Assembly: GCA_026709085.1 (NCBI GenBank)
Contig: JAPOTR010000034.1
Span: 1-64,000 of the forward strand
Length of the DNA: 64,000 nt
Source: Cyanobacteria bacterium MAG CAR3_bin_5
GTDB lineage: Bacteria > Cyanobacteriota > Cyanobacteriia > PCC-6307 > Cyanobiaceae
Direction of reading: 5' to 3'
This document shows positions 55,911-64,000 of this stretch, one piece after another. How positions within the stretch are numbered: position 1 is the first letter of the stretch; each line of letters opens with the position of its first letter. The notes below the pieces were generated by a model. That model was given only the letters and a program-made list of their open reading frames with translations. It was not told the origin of the DNA and searched no databases. The translations under genes were made by a program, and so were the position numbers.

Positions 55911-57062
55911 ATGCCCTCCCTATCCAGGCTGGAGCTCCAGCATTTCCGCAGCTATCCCCAAGCGTCCCTGCAGGTGGAGGCCAGGCGGGTCATTGTTATC
56001 GGAGCCAACGGAGCAGGTAAGTCCAACCTGCTGGAGGCTGTGGAGTTGCTGGGCAGTCTGCGCTCTCATCGCACCGCCAGCAACGGGGACCTGATCCAGT
56101 CGGATCAGACCGATGGCTGGATCCATGGCTGGATCGGCACTGACGGGCTGGAGCACATCGGGCTGCATCTGCGCCAGCGGGGGGGTCGCCAGGGGTTGCG
56201 CAACCAACATCCCCTGTCCCGTCAACTGGATCTTCTGGGGGCGTTCCGTTGTGTGTGCTTCAGTTCCCTGGATCTGGCCCTGGTGCGTGGTGAGCCCGTG
56301 CTCCGGCGCCAGTGGCTGGATCGGGTGGTGTTGCAGTTGGAACCCGCCTACGGGGACCTGCTCTCCCGGTACGGCAGATTGCTGCGGCAGCGCTCCAGCC
56401 TGCTGCGCCGCCGGGGAGCCTCCCCCCATCATCTGACGGTCCTTCTGGATGCCTATGACCAGCAGATGGCCCATCTGGGGGCACGTCTTCACCGGCGCCG
56501 TCAACGGGCGCTGCTGCGGCTCGATCCCCTGGCCCGGAGTTGGCAGAAGCGGCTGAGTGGCGGGCAGGAAATCCTGAGCCTCCTCTATCACCCTGGCACG
56601 GACCTTACCCCAGGCCCTGCCCCTGATCAGGGGAACCGGACGTTGCTGGTCTGGCAGGAGGCGCTGCAGCAGCAATTGGCCCACCAGCGGGCCGCGGAAC
56701 TGCATCTGGGAAGTTGTCGTGTGGGACCCCAGCGGGATGAAGTGGTGCTGCAACTCAACGGACAGGCGGCCCGTCGTTATGGATCAGCCGGCCAACAGCG
56801 CTGCATGGTGCTGGCATTGAAAATGGCCGAGGCGGACCTGGTGGCCCAAGTGAGTGGGGAGGAGCCGGTGCTGCTGCTGGATGATGTGTTGGCGGAACTG
56901 GACCCGGACCGCCAACTGCTGCTTCTGGAGGCCATTGGTCAGCAGCAGCAATGCCTGTTGAGCACAACGCACCTGGATCGCTTCATTGGCGCTTGGCACC
57001 GTGACGCCCAGTGCATCAGCGTCTGCCGGGGTGAAGATGGTTCAATGCTGAGTCCCTTTTGA
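55911..57062 (+). CDS. recF: DNA replication/repair protein RecF
   Basis: A 383-aa SMC-like ATPase that loads RecA at gaps with RecO and RecR. The opening 'SLSRLELQHFRSY' and Walker A 'GANGAGKSNLLEA' are typical. 'DRVVLQLEPAYGDLL' is the helical middle. 'GPQRDEVVLQLNG', 'GSAGQQRCMVLALKMAE' (signature) and 'VLLLDDVLAELDPDR' (Walker B, D-loop) close the ATPase. It ends convergent with ilvB. Confidence 0.93.
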   Translation: MPSLSRLELQHFRSYPQASLQVEARRVIVIGANGAGKSNLLEAVELLGSLRSHRTASNGDLIQSDQTDGWIHGWIGTDGLEHIGLHLRQRGGRQGLRNQHPLSRQLDLLGAFRCVCFSSLDLALVRGEPVLRRQWLDRVVLQLEPAYGDLLSRYGRLLRQRSSLLRRRGASPHHLTVLLDAYDQQMAHLGARLHRRRQRALLRLDPLARSWQKRLSGGQEILSLLYHPGTDLTPGPAPDQGNRTLLVWQEALQQQLAHQRAAELHLGSCRVGPQRDEVVLQLNGQAARRYGSAGQQRCMVLALKMAEADLVAQVSGEEPVLLLDDVLAELDPDRQLLLLEAIGQQQQCLLSTTHLDRFIGAWHRDAQCISVCRGEDGSMLSPF

Positions 57063-57180
57063 ATGGCGGGTGGCACCTTGAGCTTGGTCAACAAACAGGT
57101 GCTCCATGTTATGATCCATCCTGTAGAGCCTTTTGCCATAAGGGACTCTCTCCCAACCTACTTTTTTGGATCCTGAGCGC

Positions 57181-59037
57181 CTAGAGCTTGGCGCCACAGT
57201 TTGGGCAGAACAGGTGGTCTACAGCGGTGGTGAAGCCACACTTGCGACAATCCCTGCTGCTGGCCACCGCCAATTCCGGGTGGCTCGGCAGGCCCACCAT
57301 CTGGGCATTGCTCTTACCTGGCGGCACCATGGGATAGCAGTTTTCGCCGGGGCGCACCCGCACATCCACCAGCACCGGGCCACCATGGTCCAGAGCAACC
57401 TGCAGGCCAGGGCGCAATTCCTCCCGCTCGCGAATACAGAGGCCCTTGATTCCGAACGCTGCCGCCAATTTCACAAAGTCCGGCATGCCGTTGTTCATGT
57501 TGGAGGCGGAATAGCGCTCTTCGTAGAAGCTTTCCTGCCACTGGCGCACCATCCCCTGCCAGCCGTTGTTGATGATGATTACCTTGGCCGGCAAGCCATA
57601 CTGGGCCAGGGTGCCCAACTCCTGGATGTTCATCAGGATGCTGGCGTCCCCGGCAATGCACACCACCTGCTGATCCGGCAGAGCGGTCAAAACCCCCATG
57701 GCGGCAGGCATCCCGAAGCCCATGGTGCCGAGACCCCCACTGCTGATCCACTGGCGCGGCCCGTTGCGCAGATATTGGGCGGCCCACATCTGATGCTGAC
57801 CCACGTCCGTGGTGACGAAGCAGTCGGGCGCCAGATCCCGCACGGCAATGAGCACCTCCTGGGGATAGATCTCCCCGGAGGCGGGCGGAATCACGAGGGG
57901 ATAGCGCTGTTTCCAGTCCGCGATGCGTTGCAACCAGGCTGCTGTGCTCAGGGGCGGCTCATCAGCCTGGCAAGCCTCCAGAAGCCGTTCCAGGCTGTTG
58001 TTGAGGTCCCCCACCACCGCCAGTTCCGGCCGGCGGTTTTTGGCGATTTCCGCAGGATCGACCTCGAAATGAATGACCTGGGCGCGGGGGGCAAAGGTGT
58101 CCAGCTTGCCGGTGACCCGATCATCAAACCGGGCGCCACAGGCAATAAGCAGATCGCATTCGGTAACGGCAAAATTGGCATAGGCCGTGCCGTGCATCCC
58201 CAGCATACCCACGGACAGTTCGTGGTTTTCATCAAATGCCCCTTTGCCCATCAGGGTTGTGGTGACCGGAATGCGGAAGCGCTGGGCCAGGGCCGCCAAC
58301 CGGCCGTAGGCGCCTGCGGAAATCGCTCCGCCCCCCACGTAGAGGAGCGGCCGCTGGGAGCCACGCATTATCTCCAACGCCTGATGGATCGCGGCATCGG
58401 TTGCCGCGGGGGGCAGGGTAAACCCTCTGGGCACACAGCTACCCGGTGGCGCCGGGGTGTAGTCAAACAACTCCTGCCCCACGTCTTTGGGCACGTCAAT
58501 GAGCACCGGACCGGGGCGTCCATGGGCAGCGATATAAAACGCCTGGGCCACGATGCGAGCCATATCCCGTGGATCCCTCACCACCCAGGAGTGTTTCACG
58601 ATGGGGAGGGTGATGCCGAAAATGTCGGTTTCCTGGAAGGCGTCGGTGCCAATGGCGGATCGCGACACCTGACCTGTGATGACCAGCAGGGGCACGGAGT
58701 CCATCTGGGCCGTGGCGATGCCGGTAACCAGGTTGGTGGCGCCGGGTCCGGAGGTGCCGAAACAGACGCCCACCCGGCCCGTGGCTCTGGCGTAACCGTC
58801 GGCGGCATGGGCTGCACCCTGCTCATGGCGCACCAGAATGTGCTGCAGCCAGCCGCGACTTTCCGCCCGATGGAGTTCGTCGTAAATGGGTAGGATGGCG
58901 CCACCGGGATAGCCGAAGATGTGCTTGACCCCATGGCGATGCAGGGCATCCATGAGGGCAAATCCCCCGGAAACAGGCTGGGTCCCCATCAAGGGACGGG
59001 GGGCGGTGAACGCAGTGCGGACAGGAGTGACAGTCAC
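57181..59037 (-). CDS. ilvB: Acetolactate synthase large subunit with C-terminal zinc ribbon
   Basis: Thiamine-diphosphate enzyme of branched-chain amino acid synthesis. The 618-aa chain has '[20 protein letters not shown]', '[17 protein letters not shown]', '[19 protein letters not shown]', '[14 protein letters not shown]' and the ThDP motif '[15 protein letters not shown]...[13 protein letters not shown]' (abbreviated). The last 30 residues add 'CRKCG' and 'FCPNCGAKL', a four-cysteine zinc ribbon not part of the classical catalytic core. It follows hemH on the same strand by 124 bp. Confidence 0.92.
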   Translation of the reverse strand: MTVTPVRTAFTAPRPLMGTQPVSGGFALMDALHRHGVKHIFGYPGGAILPIYDELHRAESRGWLQHILVRHEQGAAHAADGYARATGRVGVCFGTSGPGATNLVTGIATAQMDSVPLLVITGQVSRSAIGTDAFQETDIFGITLPIVKHSWVVRDPRDMARIVAQAFYIAAHGRPGPVLIDVPKDVGQELFDYTPAPPGSCVPRGFTLPPAATDAAIHQALEIMRGSQRPLLYVGGGAISAGAYGRLAALAQRFRIPVTTTLMGKGAFDENHELSVGMLGMHGTAYANFAVTECDLLIACGARFDDRVTGKLDTFAPRAQVIHFEVDPAEIAKNRRPELAVVGDLNNSLERLLEACQADEPPLSTAAWLQRIADWKQRYPLVIPPASGEIYPQEVLIAVRDLAPDCFVTTDVGQHQMWAAQYLRNGPRQWISSGGLGTMGFGMPAAMGVLTALPDQQVVCIAGDASILMNIQELGTLAQYGLPAKVIIINNGWQGMVRQWQESFYEERYSASNMNNGMPDFVKLAAAFGIKGLCIREREELRPGLQVALDHGGPVLVDVRVRPGENCYPMVPPGKSNAQMVGLPSHPELAVASSRDCRKCGFTTAVDHLFCPNCGAKL

Positions 59038-59161
59038 GGGTGCCGGGGTCGAAGCCGCCTTGAAGATGATCTCCAGGGTATGACCAAATTCCTGGAATGA
59101 GTTGGTATGTCAGGGCAGAAGTTGCGGATGATCCGCAATCACCCTGGCCCGTTGCCGGCGT

Positions 59162-60325
59162 TTACAGGAGTCCCAGGGCGTGGAGGGGACCATGTCCGCT
59201 CAGAAGCTCCAGCAGGACGGCCAGAAACCCCAGCATGGCCAGTCGGCCGTTCCACACCTCCGAACTGTTGTTCCAGCCCCACTCCCATTTCTCCTGGGGG
59301 TAAAGCTTGGTCTGCTGGGGCAACTGGGTGAAGGTGGCCAGGTCCACGGGCTCCTCCGCCATGCTGGTCTCCACCAGATCCGCCAGGGCGCTGATAAAGG
59401 TGGGGTGGGTATCCAGCGCCGGCACCCGGAGGAAGTTCTCAATGCCTGCTTCTGCAGCAAGGTGTCGATACTCGATATCAATCTCCTCCAGGGTTTCGAT
59501 ATGCTCGCTCACGAAGCTGATGGGCACCACCACCAGTTCCTTCACACCGGCCTCCCCCAATCCATGGAGCGCATCTTCCGTGTAGGGCTGGAGCCACTCC
59601 ACAGGACCTACACGGCTCTGGTAGGCCAGAGTATAGGCGTTCTCCCTCTGCATGGTGTCCATGATCAGGCTTGCGCAACGCTCAATCTGCTCCTGGTAGG
59701 GGTCCCCGGCATCCTCCACGTAACTCTTGGGCACCCCATGGGCACTGAAAAACACGTGGGCCTTGTCCGGCGCGGCGGCCTGATCCAGGGTGGCGCTGAT
59801 GAGTTCCGCCATGGCTTGCAGATAGCGGGGATGCTCATACCAGGAGCCAATGGCCCGCAGGGGCAGGCGGGCAAAGGCGGGGTCGTCCTGGCGGAGCCGC
59901 TCCAGCAGGCGGAAGCTGGAGCCACTGGTGCTGATGGAGAACTGGGGATAGAGGGGGAGCACCACCACCTCGTCCATGGCATCCGCCTTGATGTCCGCCA
60001 CGGCGGATTCCGTAAACGGATGCCAGTAGCGCATGGCCACATAGGTGGTGGCGTTAATCCGGCGCTGGCGCAGTTCACTCTGCAACACCTTGGCCTGCTG
60101 ATCCGTGATGCGCCGCAGGGGGGAGCCGCCGCCAATGGAGCGGTAGGCCTTCTGAGAGCGCCCCGCCCGCAGGCTACTGATGAGCCAGGCCAGGGGCTTC
60201 TGCAACTGGGGCAGGGGCAGGCGGATGATTTCCGGATCTGCGAAGAGGTTATAGAGAAACGGCCCCACGTCCTGGATCCGCTCGGGACCCCCAAGGTTCA
60301 GCAGTAGGACGCCAATACGGGCCAT
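59162..60325 (-). CDS. hemH: Ferrochelatase with C-terminal chlorophyll-binding-like helix
   Basis: Inserts iron into protoporphyrin IX. The chain of about 387 aa has '[19 protein letters not shown]', 'RYWHPFTE', '[17 protein letters not shown]' and '[21 protein letters not shown]', then '[19 protein letters not shown]' with catalytic His and Glu. A linker follows, then '[20 protein letters not shown]', the LHC/HLIP-like helix found only in cyanobacterial and plastid type II ferrochelatases. The start is ATG 60325; an upstream in-frame ATG at 60340 is less family-like. Confidence 0.93.
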   Translation of the reverse strand: MARIGVLLLNLGGPERIQDVGPFLYNLFADPEIIRLPLPQLQKPLAWLISSLRAGRSQKAYRSIGGGSPLRRITDQQAKVLQSELRQRRINATTYVAMRYWHPFTESAVADIKADAMDEVVVLPLYPQFSISTSGSSFRLLERLRQDDPAFARLPLRAIGSWYEHPRYLQAMAELISATLDQAAAPDKAHVFFSAHGVPKSYVEDAGDPYQEQIERCASLIMDTMQRENAYTLAYQSRVGPVEWLQPYTEDALHGLGEAGVKELVVVPISFVSEHIETLEEIDIEYRHLAAEAGIENFLRVPALDTHPTFISALADLVETSMAEEPVDLATFTQLPQQTKLYPQEKWEWGWNNSSEVWNGRLAMLGFLAVLLELLSGHGPLHALGLL

Positions 60326-60569
60326 GTCCCTGGCGGGCAAGTGGTGAATCAGTGGACCCTAACCTTTCCCAGGCTCCATCGGGAACCTTGGTGAGCAGTC
60401 ATCATCTTGGGAACACCATTTTGGAAACACCTGCCTGGCCATCCTGGCAGCGATCCCATGGGGAGAGCCTTCCTCCATGGCTGCCACAGGTCCTACCTGA
60501 ACCTTTTCCGAAACTGAAGGCATAGGGTGTCAAGGAGCACGTTGTGGCCCTGTCCAAGTCACTTTGCGT

Positions 60570-61967
60570 ATGCCCAAGCCGAATTTTGCGCCATCCACCA
60601 TCTGGGCTGGGGACAACCTGGACGTGATGCGGGGCATGAACTCCGCCTGCGTGGACCTCATCTACCTGGACCCTCCCTTCAATTCCAACCGCACTTATGA
60701 GGCTCCGATTGGCAGCAAGGCGGCGGGGGCCGCCTTCAAGGACGCCTGGACTCTGGATGACGTGGACGTGTGCGAGCACGGGGAATTGGCAGAGCGTAAT
60801 CCTGCTGTCTACGCGGTGATTACAGCAGCAAGGGAGGCCCATGGGAAAGGGATGCAGTCCTATCTCATCTTCATGGCAGTGCGGCTGCTGGAGATGCACC
60901 GCATTCTCAAGTCCACAGGTTCCATCTATCTGCATTGTGACGATACAGCAGGAGCGTATCTGAAGATACTCATGGATGGTATTTGGGGGGCCGATAAGTG
61001 CAGGGGGCAGATTGTCTGGAAACGAAACTCTGCCAACAACGCCGGAGACAGTTATGGGAGGATTGCCGACTGGATTCTGTATTACATCAAAGAGATTGAT
61101 TTTACTTGGAATCAACCTTATGGAGGCATTAGTGAAAACGAGCTAAAGGAATACAGAAACACGGATTCTGATGGCCGTCGCTACAAAGGGAATGATTTGA
61201 CCGCCCCATCCAACAACGCCTCCAGGCAGTTCACCTGGCGAGGAGCAACACCGAAACCTCCCCGTGGCTGGGCCTATTCACTGGAAAAACTGGAAGAACT
61301 CTGGCAGTCTGGATTGATCCACACGAAAAAGGATGGCACGCCTTCTCTGAGGGGTCACAAAAAGTACCTTGACGAACACCCTGGGGCGAAAGTTCAAAAC
61401 ATCTGGACCGACATCCAACGAATTGGTAATACGGCAAAGGAACGAACCAGCTATCCCACCCAGAAGCCCCTGACCCTGCTGGACCGCATCATCAAGGCCA
61501 GTTCCAATCCTGGCGACATGGTGCTTGATCCCTTCTGTGGCTGTGCCACCACCCTGGTGGCAGCGGATAGACTGGGGAGGAAATGGGCAGGCATTGATAT
61601 GTCCCCACTGGCCATCAAGCTGGTCAAGGAGCGGATCGTTGTAGATCCAGCAGCCAACCCGCTGTGTGTGGGCCGGGGGCCGATTGCCCTGGATACCCCA
61701 CCCAAGCGCACAGACTTGGGCAATCTGCCCAACTACCGCACCCACCGCCATCGCCTCTATGGTGAACAGGAAGGCGTCTGTGTGGGCTGCAATACCCACT
61801 TCCCCTTCAGGGTGATGGACATAGACCACATTCTGCCTCGCAGCAAGGGAGGGACGGATCACCCAGACAACCTGCAACTGCTGTGTTCCGGCTGCAACCG
61901 CAGTAAAGGCGGCAAGACCATGGCCGAATGGAGGGCAGCGCAGCGAGGATGGCCAATCAACGTATGA
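60570..61967 (+). CDS. DNA methyltransferase fused to HNH nuclease
   Basis: A 465-aa fusion. The first part is a beta-class methyltransferase: motif IV 'LIYLDPPFNSNRTYE' comes first, then the recognition region, then motif I-like 'MVLDPFCGCATTLVAADRLG' and 'WAGIDMSPLA'. DPPF suggests N6-adenine as target base. The last ~80 residues are an HNH domain: 'CVGCNTHFPFRVMDIDHILP', 'SKGGTDHPDNLQLLCSGCN', with CxxC pairs and the His-Asn-His set. It could be a single-chain restriction-modification protein. No separate recognition subunit or nuclease gene lies alongside. The start at 60570 ('MPKPNFAPSTIWAGD') is the first ATG of the conserved part. Confidence 0.85.
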   Translation: MPKPNFAPSTIWAGDNLDVMRGMNSACVDLIYLDPPFNSNRTYEAPIGSKAAGAAFKDAWTLDDVDVCEHGELAERNPAVYAVITAAREAHGKGMQSYLIFMAVRLLEMHRILKSTGSIYLHCDDTAGAYLKILMDGIWGADKCRGQIVWKRNSANNAGDSYGRIADWILYYIKEIDFTWNQPYGGISENELKEYRNTDSDGRRYKGNDLTAPSNNASRQFTWRGATPKPPRGWAYSLEKLEELWQSGLIHTKKDGTPSLRGHKKYLDEHPGAKVQNIWTDIQRIGNTAKERTSYPTQKPLTLLDRIIKASSNPGDMVLDPFCGCATTLVAADRLGRKWAGIDMSPLAIKLVKERIVVDPAANPLCVGRGPIALDTPPKRTDLGNLPNYRTHRHRLYGEQEGVCVGCNTHFPFRVMDIDHILPRSKGGTDHPDNLQLLCSGCNRSKGGKTMAEWRAAQRGWPINV

Positions 61968-61973
61968 GGGACT

Positions 61974-62156
61974 TCAGCGCCCTGCAGGGGTGCGGGGCTG
62001 ATCGGCTTCGGCATTGACCACGGCTGGATCTTCAGTGAGATGTTTCCAGCGGGCCACCTGAAGGAGCCCCGGCGGCGCCAGTCGCAAGCCTGTGGCTTCA
62101 CCAAGGGTTTCACCAAGCACCGTGGGGGGACGATTGGGGAGAATGTGTTTGTCCAT
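61974..62156 (-). CDS. Small hypothetical protein with strong ribosome-binding site
   Basis: A 60-aa protein: 'MDKHILPNRPPTVLGETLGE', then 'ATGLRLAPPGLLQVARWKHL'. AAGGAGG lies about 4 nt before ATG 62156, one of the strongest Shine-Dalgarno sites in the window, which argues that it is real despite its size. The longer frame to 62204 is not needed. Function unknown. Confidence 0.6.
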   Translation of the reverse strand: MDKHILPNRPPTVLGETLGEATGLRLAPPGLLQVARWKHLTEDPAVVNAEADQPRTPAGR

Positions 62157-62320
62157 AAAGCCTCCTTGAGAGTCGGGGTATGGTCTCAGCAGACCTACTT
62201 CCAAGTTCAGGCCGAGTTCAGGTTTAATTTAGATTCTCCCAGGTTTGTTCACCGACTGTCACAAAGGTTGCCGGGGTGGGAGGCTGGGCCCGCTCAAGCC
62301 CTGTCTAAACTGGCTCCGCC

Positions 62321-62584
62321 ATGCCAACGCAAGACGACATGAGTCTGACCAGGACCGGTGTTCCTGACAACCATCAACGCCAGCAAGCTGTGCTTCTGGC
62401 CCACCGCTATGGGCTGAATCTTGATGAAGACGAGCAGGAGGAACTGATCTGGATCATTGAGGCCATGGGGCTGGAGGAGGCGGAGGCGGAATGTGCCCGC
62501 TCCCGCGCCATGTTGATTCGCTCCGGACGGTTGGATCCCGATGATGGGGCCAATGACGAATCCGCTGAGTGCCCGGAGACCTAG
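62321..62584 (+). CDS. Small acidic hypothetical protein
   Basis: An 87-aa acidic helical protein ('HRYGLNLDEDEQEELIWIIE', 'AMGLEEAEAECARSRAMLI'). It has no signal peptide or membrane segment. Codon use and balanced helices support it as a gene; I cannot name it. The 3' end overlaps by 4 bp the convergent amidotransferase gene at 62581. ATG 62339 is an alternative start. The 164-bp divergent gap to 62156 is AT-rich and probably holds promoters for both small genes. Confidence 0.55.
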   Translation: MPTQDDMSLTRTGVPDNHQRQQAVLLAHRYGLNLDEDEQEELIWIIEAMGLEEAEAECARSRAMLIRSGRLDPDDGANDESAECPET

Positions 62585-63306
62585 GCAGCGGCCAATTGCT
62601 CTGCTGCCAGAGCCAGCCAGTTCCCGTAGAATCTGCGGCCAATGGGCATCAGGGACTCCAAGCCGGTCCCGTTGAACCGGGCCTGCTGGGCAATGGGAAC
62701 CAGGTCGTCGTCCTCGGCAAACCAACGCTCCACCATGGTCTGATCCAGTTCCATGTGGCCTTGCACCCCATAGGCCGCCGGGCCAAGGGCGGCAATCTGA
62801 TTGTGGCAGAGGGGGCTGGTGGCCATGGTCTCGACAGAAGGCTCCGGCGCCACCTCTTCCCCATGTAACTGAAACACCGGCAGGGGGTCGGGCAAGCCCC
62901 GCAGCAGGGGATGGTTGCGACCGGCAGGGGTTTGATGCAGCGTCCACGGCCGCCCCTGGGGATCCAGCCAACCCAGTTCCCGTTCCTGGGCAGCGCGGAT
63001 CACACACCCCCTGGCCTTGGCCAGCACTTGCAGCCCCAGGCAGATGCCCATGACGGGAATCTGCTGCGCCAGTAAGTGTTGACAGAGACGCACCAGTTCC
63101 GGGATGCGTCCATGGTGGTCATTGGCGCTGGCGGGTCCCCCCAGGAGCAGAAATGCCTGGCCCTGTTGTGGTGTAGGCAGGGGTTGATCAGTCCAGAGTC
63201 GGGTCACGTGAAGTTCCCAACCACGCTTCATGGCCAGGGGCTGAATGAGGCCGGGACCTTCCCGCGGAATGGTCTGCACAACGCAAAGCCGGGGTGTTCC
63301 GGACAT
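62581..63306 (-). CDS. Class I glutamine amidotransferase-like protein
   Basis: A 241-aa protein of the GATase class I fold. The nucleophile elbow is 'PVMGICLGLQVLAKARG' with Cys in 'GICLG'; earlier is 'FLLLGGPASANDHHG' (oxyanion strand). His of the triad is in 'AYGVQGHMELDQTMVERWF', in the usual place for a 'G.Q.H.E' motif. Such stand-alone GMP-synthase-like proteins often have unknown acceptors. ATG 63306 ('MSGTPRLCVVQTI') is preferred to 63360. It is co-directional with the DUF3326 gene 14 bp upstream. Confidence 0.85.
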   Translation of the reverse strand: MSGTPRLCVVQTIPREGPGLIQPLAMKRGWELHVTRLWTDQPLPTPQQGQAFLLLGGPASANDHHGRIPELVRLCQHLLAQQIPVMGICLGLQVLAKARGCVIRAAQERELGWLDPQGRPWTLHQTPAGRNHPLLRGLPDPLPVFQLHGEEVAPEPSVETMATSPLCHNQIAALGPAAYGVQGHMELDQTMVERWFAEDDDLVPIAQQARFNGTGLESLMPIGRRFYGNWLALAAEQLAAA

Positions 63307-63319
63307 CAGCCCCTCCTGA

Positions 63320-64000
63320 TCACTTCCTGGCAGTTTGCCCCAGGGGGCGTTGGAGTGCATCGGGATCCAGGCCCTCCCGCAGGCTCAGCACCATGCCGGC
63401 AGCTTCCTGGTAATTGGCCACGTTCATTACCCCTTCCAAGCCCAGAGCTGCTGCCGTGACCTCCAGCCGGGAGGGATTGTGTACAGCCAGAACAGGGATC
63501 CCCCGCTCGGCTGCCGCCAGCACCGCTGGCCCCCCCAGTGCCCCGTGGGGCGCCACCAGGGCGCCCACCTGCTGGGCCAGCAGATCACCCCCCTGGGCAT
63601 CAGCGGCGGGGACGAGACGGGGGGCCCGACTCAACCCCGCCAACACGGACGGCAGGAAGGTGTACCCCAACTCCTCGGCCGCGGCCCGGGGATCCACGTC
63701 CGCCAACAAGGGCAGGGGGCGGACAGCCGGAGCGTGGGCACAGGGCAGACCCAGTTCCCGCACCAGCAGATGGCTGATCACCGCCTCGGCCCCGGCCAGG
63801 GCGTCCACACCCTGGCCATGGCGGTAGTTCTGCAGCAGTGACGATGTGGGGGATTCATCCGGGAAGCGGGTTACCACAGCCACAGCCGTGGCGCCGCAGC
63901 GCTGGAGTTGACGTCCTGCCGCCAACAGCAGGTCAATACGGTCCAAACCACCCCAACTGATGCCGCTCCCCCCCTGCTCCAGGCGCACCCCGAGGGGCTC
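63320..64000 (-). CDS. DUF3326 family protein (5' end beyond window)
   Basis: The C-terminal ~225 residues of a conserved cyanobacterial protein: 'GGLDRIDLLLAAGRQLQRCG', 'TRFPDESPTSSLLQNYRHGQ', 'GVDALAGAEAVISHLLV', 'HAPAVRPLP', 'FLPSVLAGLSRAP' and 'ALVAPHGALGGPAVLAAAERG'. These match the DUF3326 family. The frame stays open to the last base of the window, so the start is missing. It appears to form an operon with the amidotransferase gene. Function unknown. Confidence 0.8.
   Translation of the reverse strand, partial: EPLGVRLEQGGSGISWGGLDRIDLLLAAGRQLQRCGATAVAVVTRFPDESPTSSLLQNYRHGQGVDALAGAEAVISHLLVRELGLPCAHAPAVRPLPLLADVDPRAAAEELGYTFLPSVLAGLSRAPRLVPAADAQGGDLLAQQVGALVAPHGALGGPAVLAAAERGIPVLAVHNPSRLEVTAAALGLEGVMNVANYQEAAGMVLSLREGLDPDALQRPLGQTARK

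Overview
The window looks like part of a marine, high-GC Synechococcus-type cyanobacterial chromosome. The evidence is phycoerythrin genes (cpeB, cpeA) with their HEAT-repeat bilin lyases, petC and petA, psaD, a ferrochelatase with a C-terminal chlorophyll-binding-type helix, a cyanobacterial-type gshA, and a dense set of small conserved cyanobacterial proteins. A large Calx-beta/fibronectin surface protein, a leucine-rich-repeat protein, a heavy restriction-modification load and many gene stubs resemble sponge-associated Synechococcus ('Candidatus Synechococcus spongiarum' type). That assignment is my inference; no search was run.

Layout. 1-3.5 kb: a frameshifted minus-strand gene for a secreted Calx-beta repeat protein, with tandem ribosome-binding-site repeats in its leader. 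4.1-10.9 kb: pgk, then a phycoerythrin cluster made of an atypical phycobiliprotein-family gene, a small helical protein, cpeB, cpeA, an IS200/IS605 scar, cpeZ, a third HEAT-repeat lyase on the opposite strand, and cpeY. 10.8-14.5 kb: a translationally coupled recQ-phosphoribosyltransferase/dprA module, sitting against a broken 5' stub of gmk. 14.8-21.1 kb: housekeeping genes (NFACT/RqcH-like, tatC, DUF3067, petC, petA, lgt, cobM). 21.1-22.0 kb: a decayed fabD stub, a strong hairpin and a short secreted LRR protein.

22.0-37.4 kb is an accessory and defence island. It holds a Ski2-like helicase, two MmeI-like single-chain restriction-modification proteins that share a 532-bp identical block, an uncharacterised TOPRIM-type protein, a PIN-domain protein, a truncated duplicate of the Ski2 helicase, a BsuBI/PstI-type restriction-modification operon, and an abortive-infection (Abi_C) protein split by an in-frame stop. 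37.4-38.2 kb is gene-poor.

38.2-64.0 kb returns to core genes: a DegT-type aminotransferase, a thioredoxin-like protein, an ABC exporter, a DUF6447 protein, a complex C assembly factor, an amidase-like protein, hemF, mrp, an enlarged rodA, a histidine kinase, psaD, trpE, gshA, ppc, a GNAT-like protein, tRNA-Arg(CCG), recF, ilvB, hemH, a DNA methyltransferase-HNH fusion, two small proteins, a class I amidotransferase and a DUF3326 protein cut by the window end.

How it fits together. The core genes serve light harvesting (phycoerythrin and its chromophore attachment), electron transfer (the cytochrome b6f Rieske protein and cytochrome f next to the Tat translocase), PSI, tetrapyrrole synthesis (hemF, hemH, cobM) and carbon/amino-acid metabolism (pgk, ppc, trpE, ilvB). 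Accessory modules sit at breakpoints marked by 5' stubs of essential genes (gmk, fabD) and a duplicated helicase fragment, which suggests repeated insertion or rearrangement. All functional calls come from reading translated sequence and motifs by eye.
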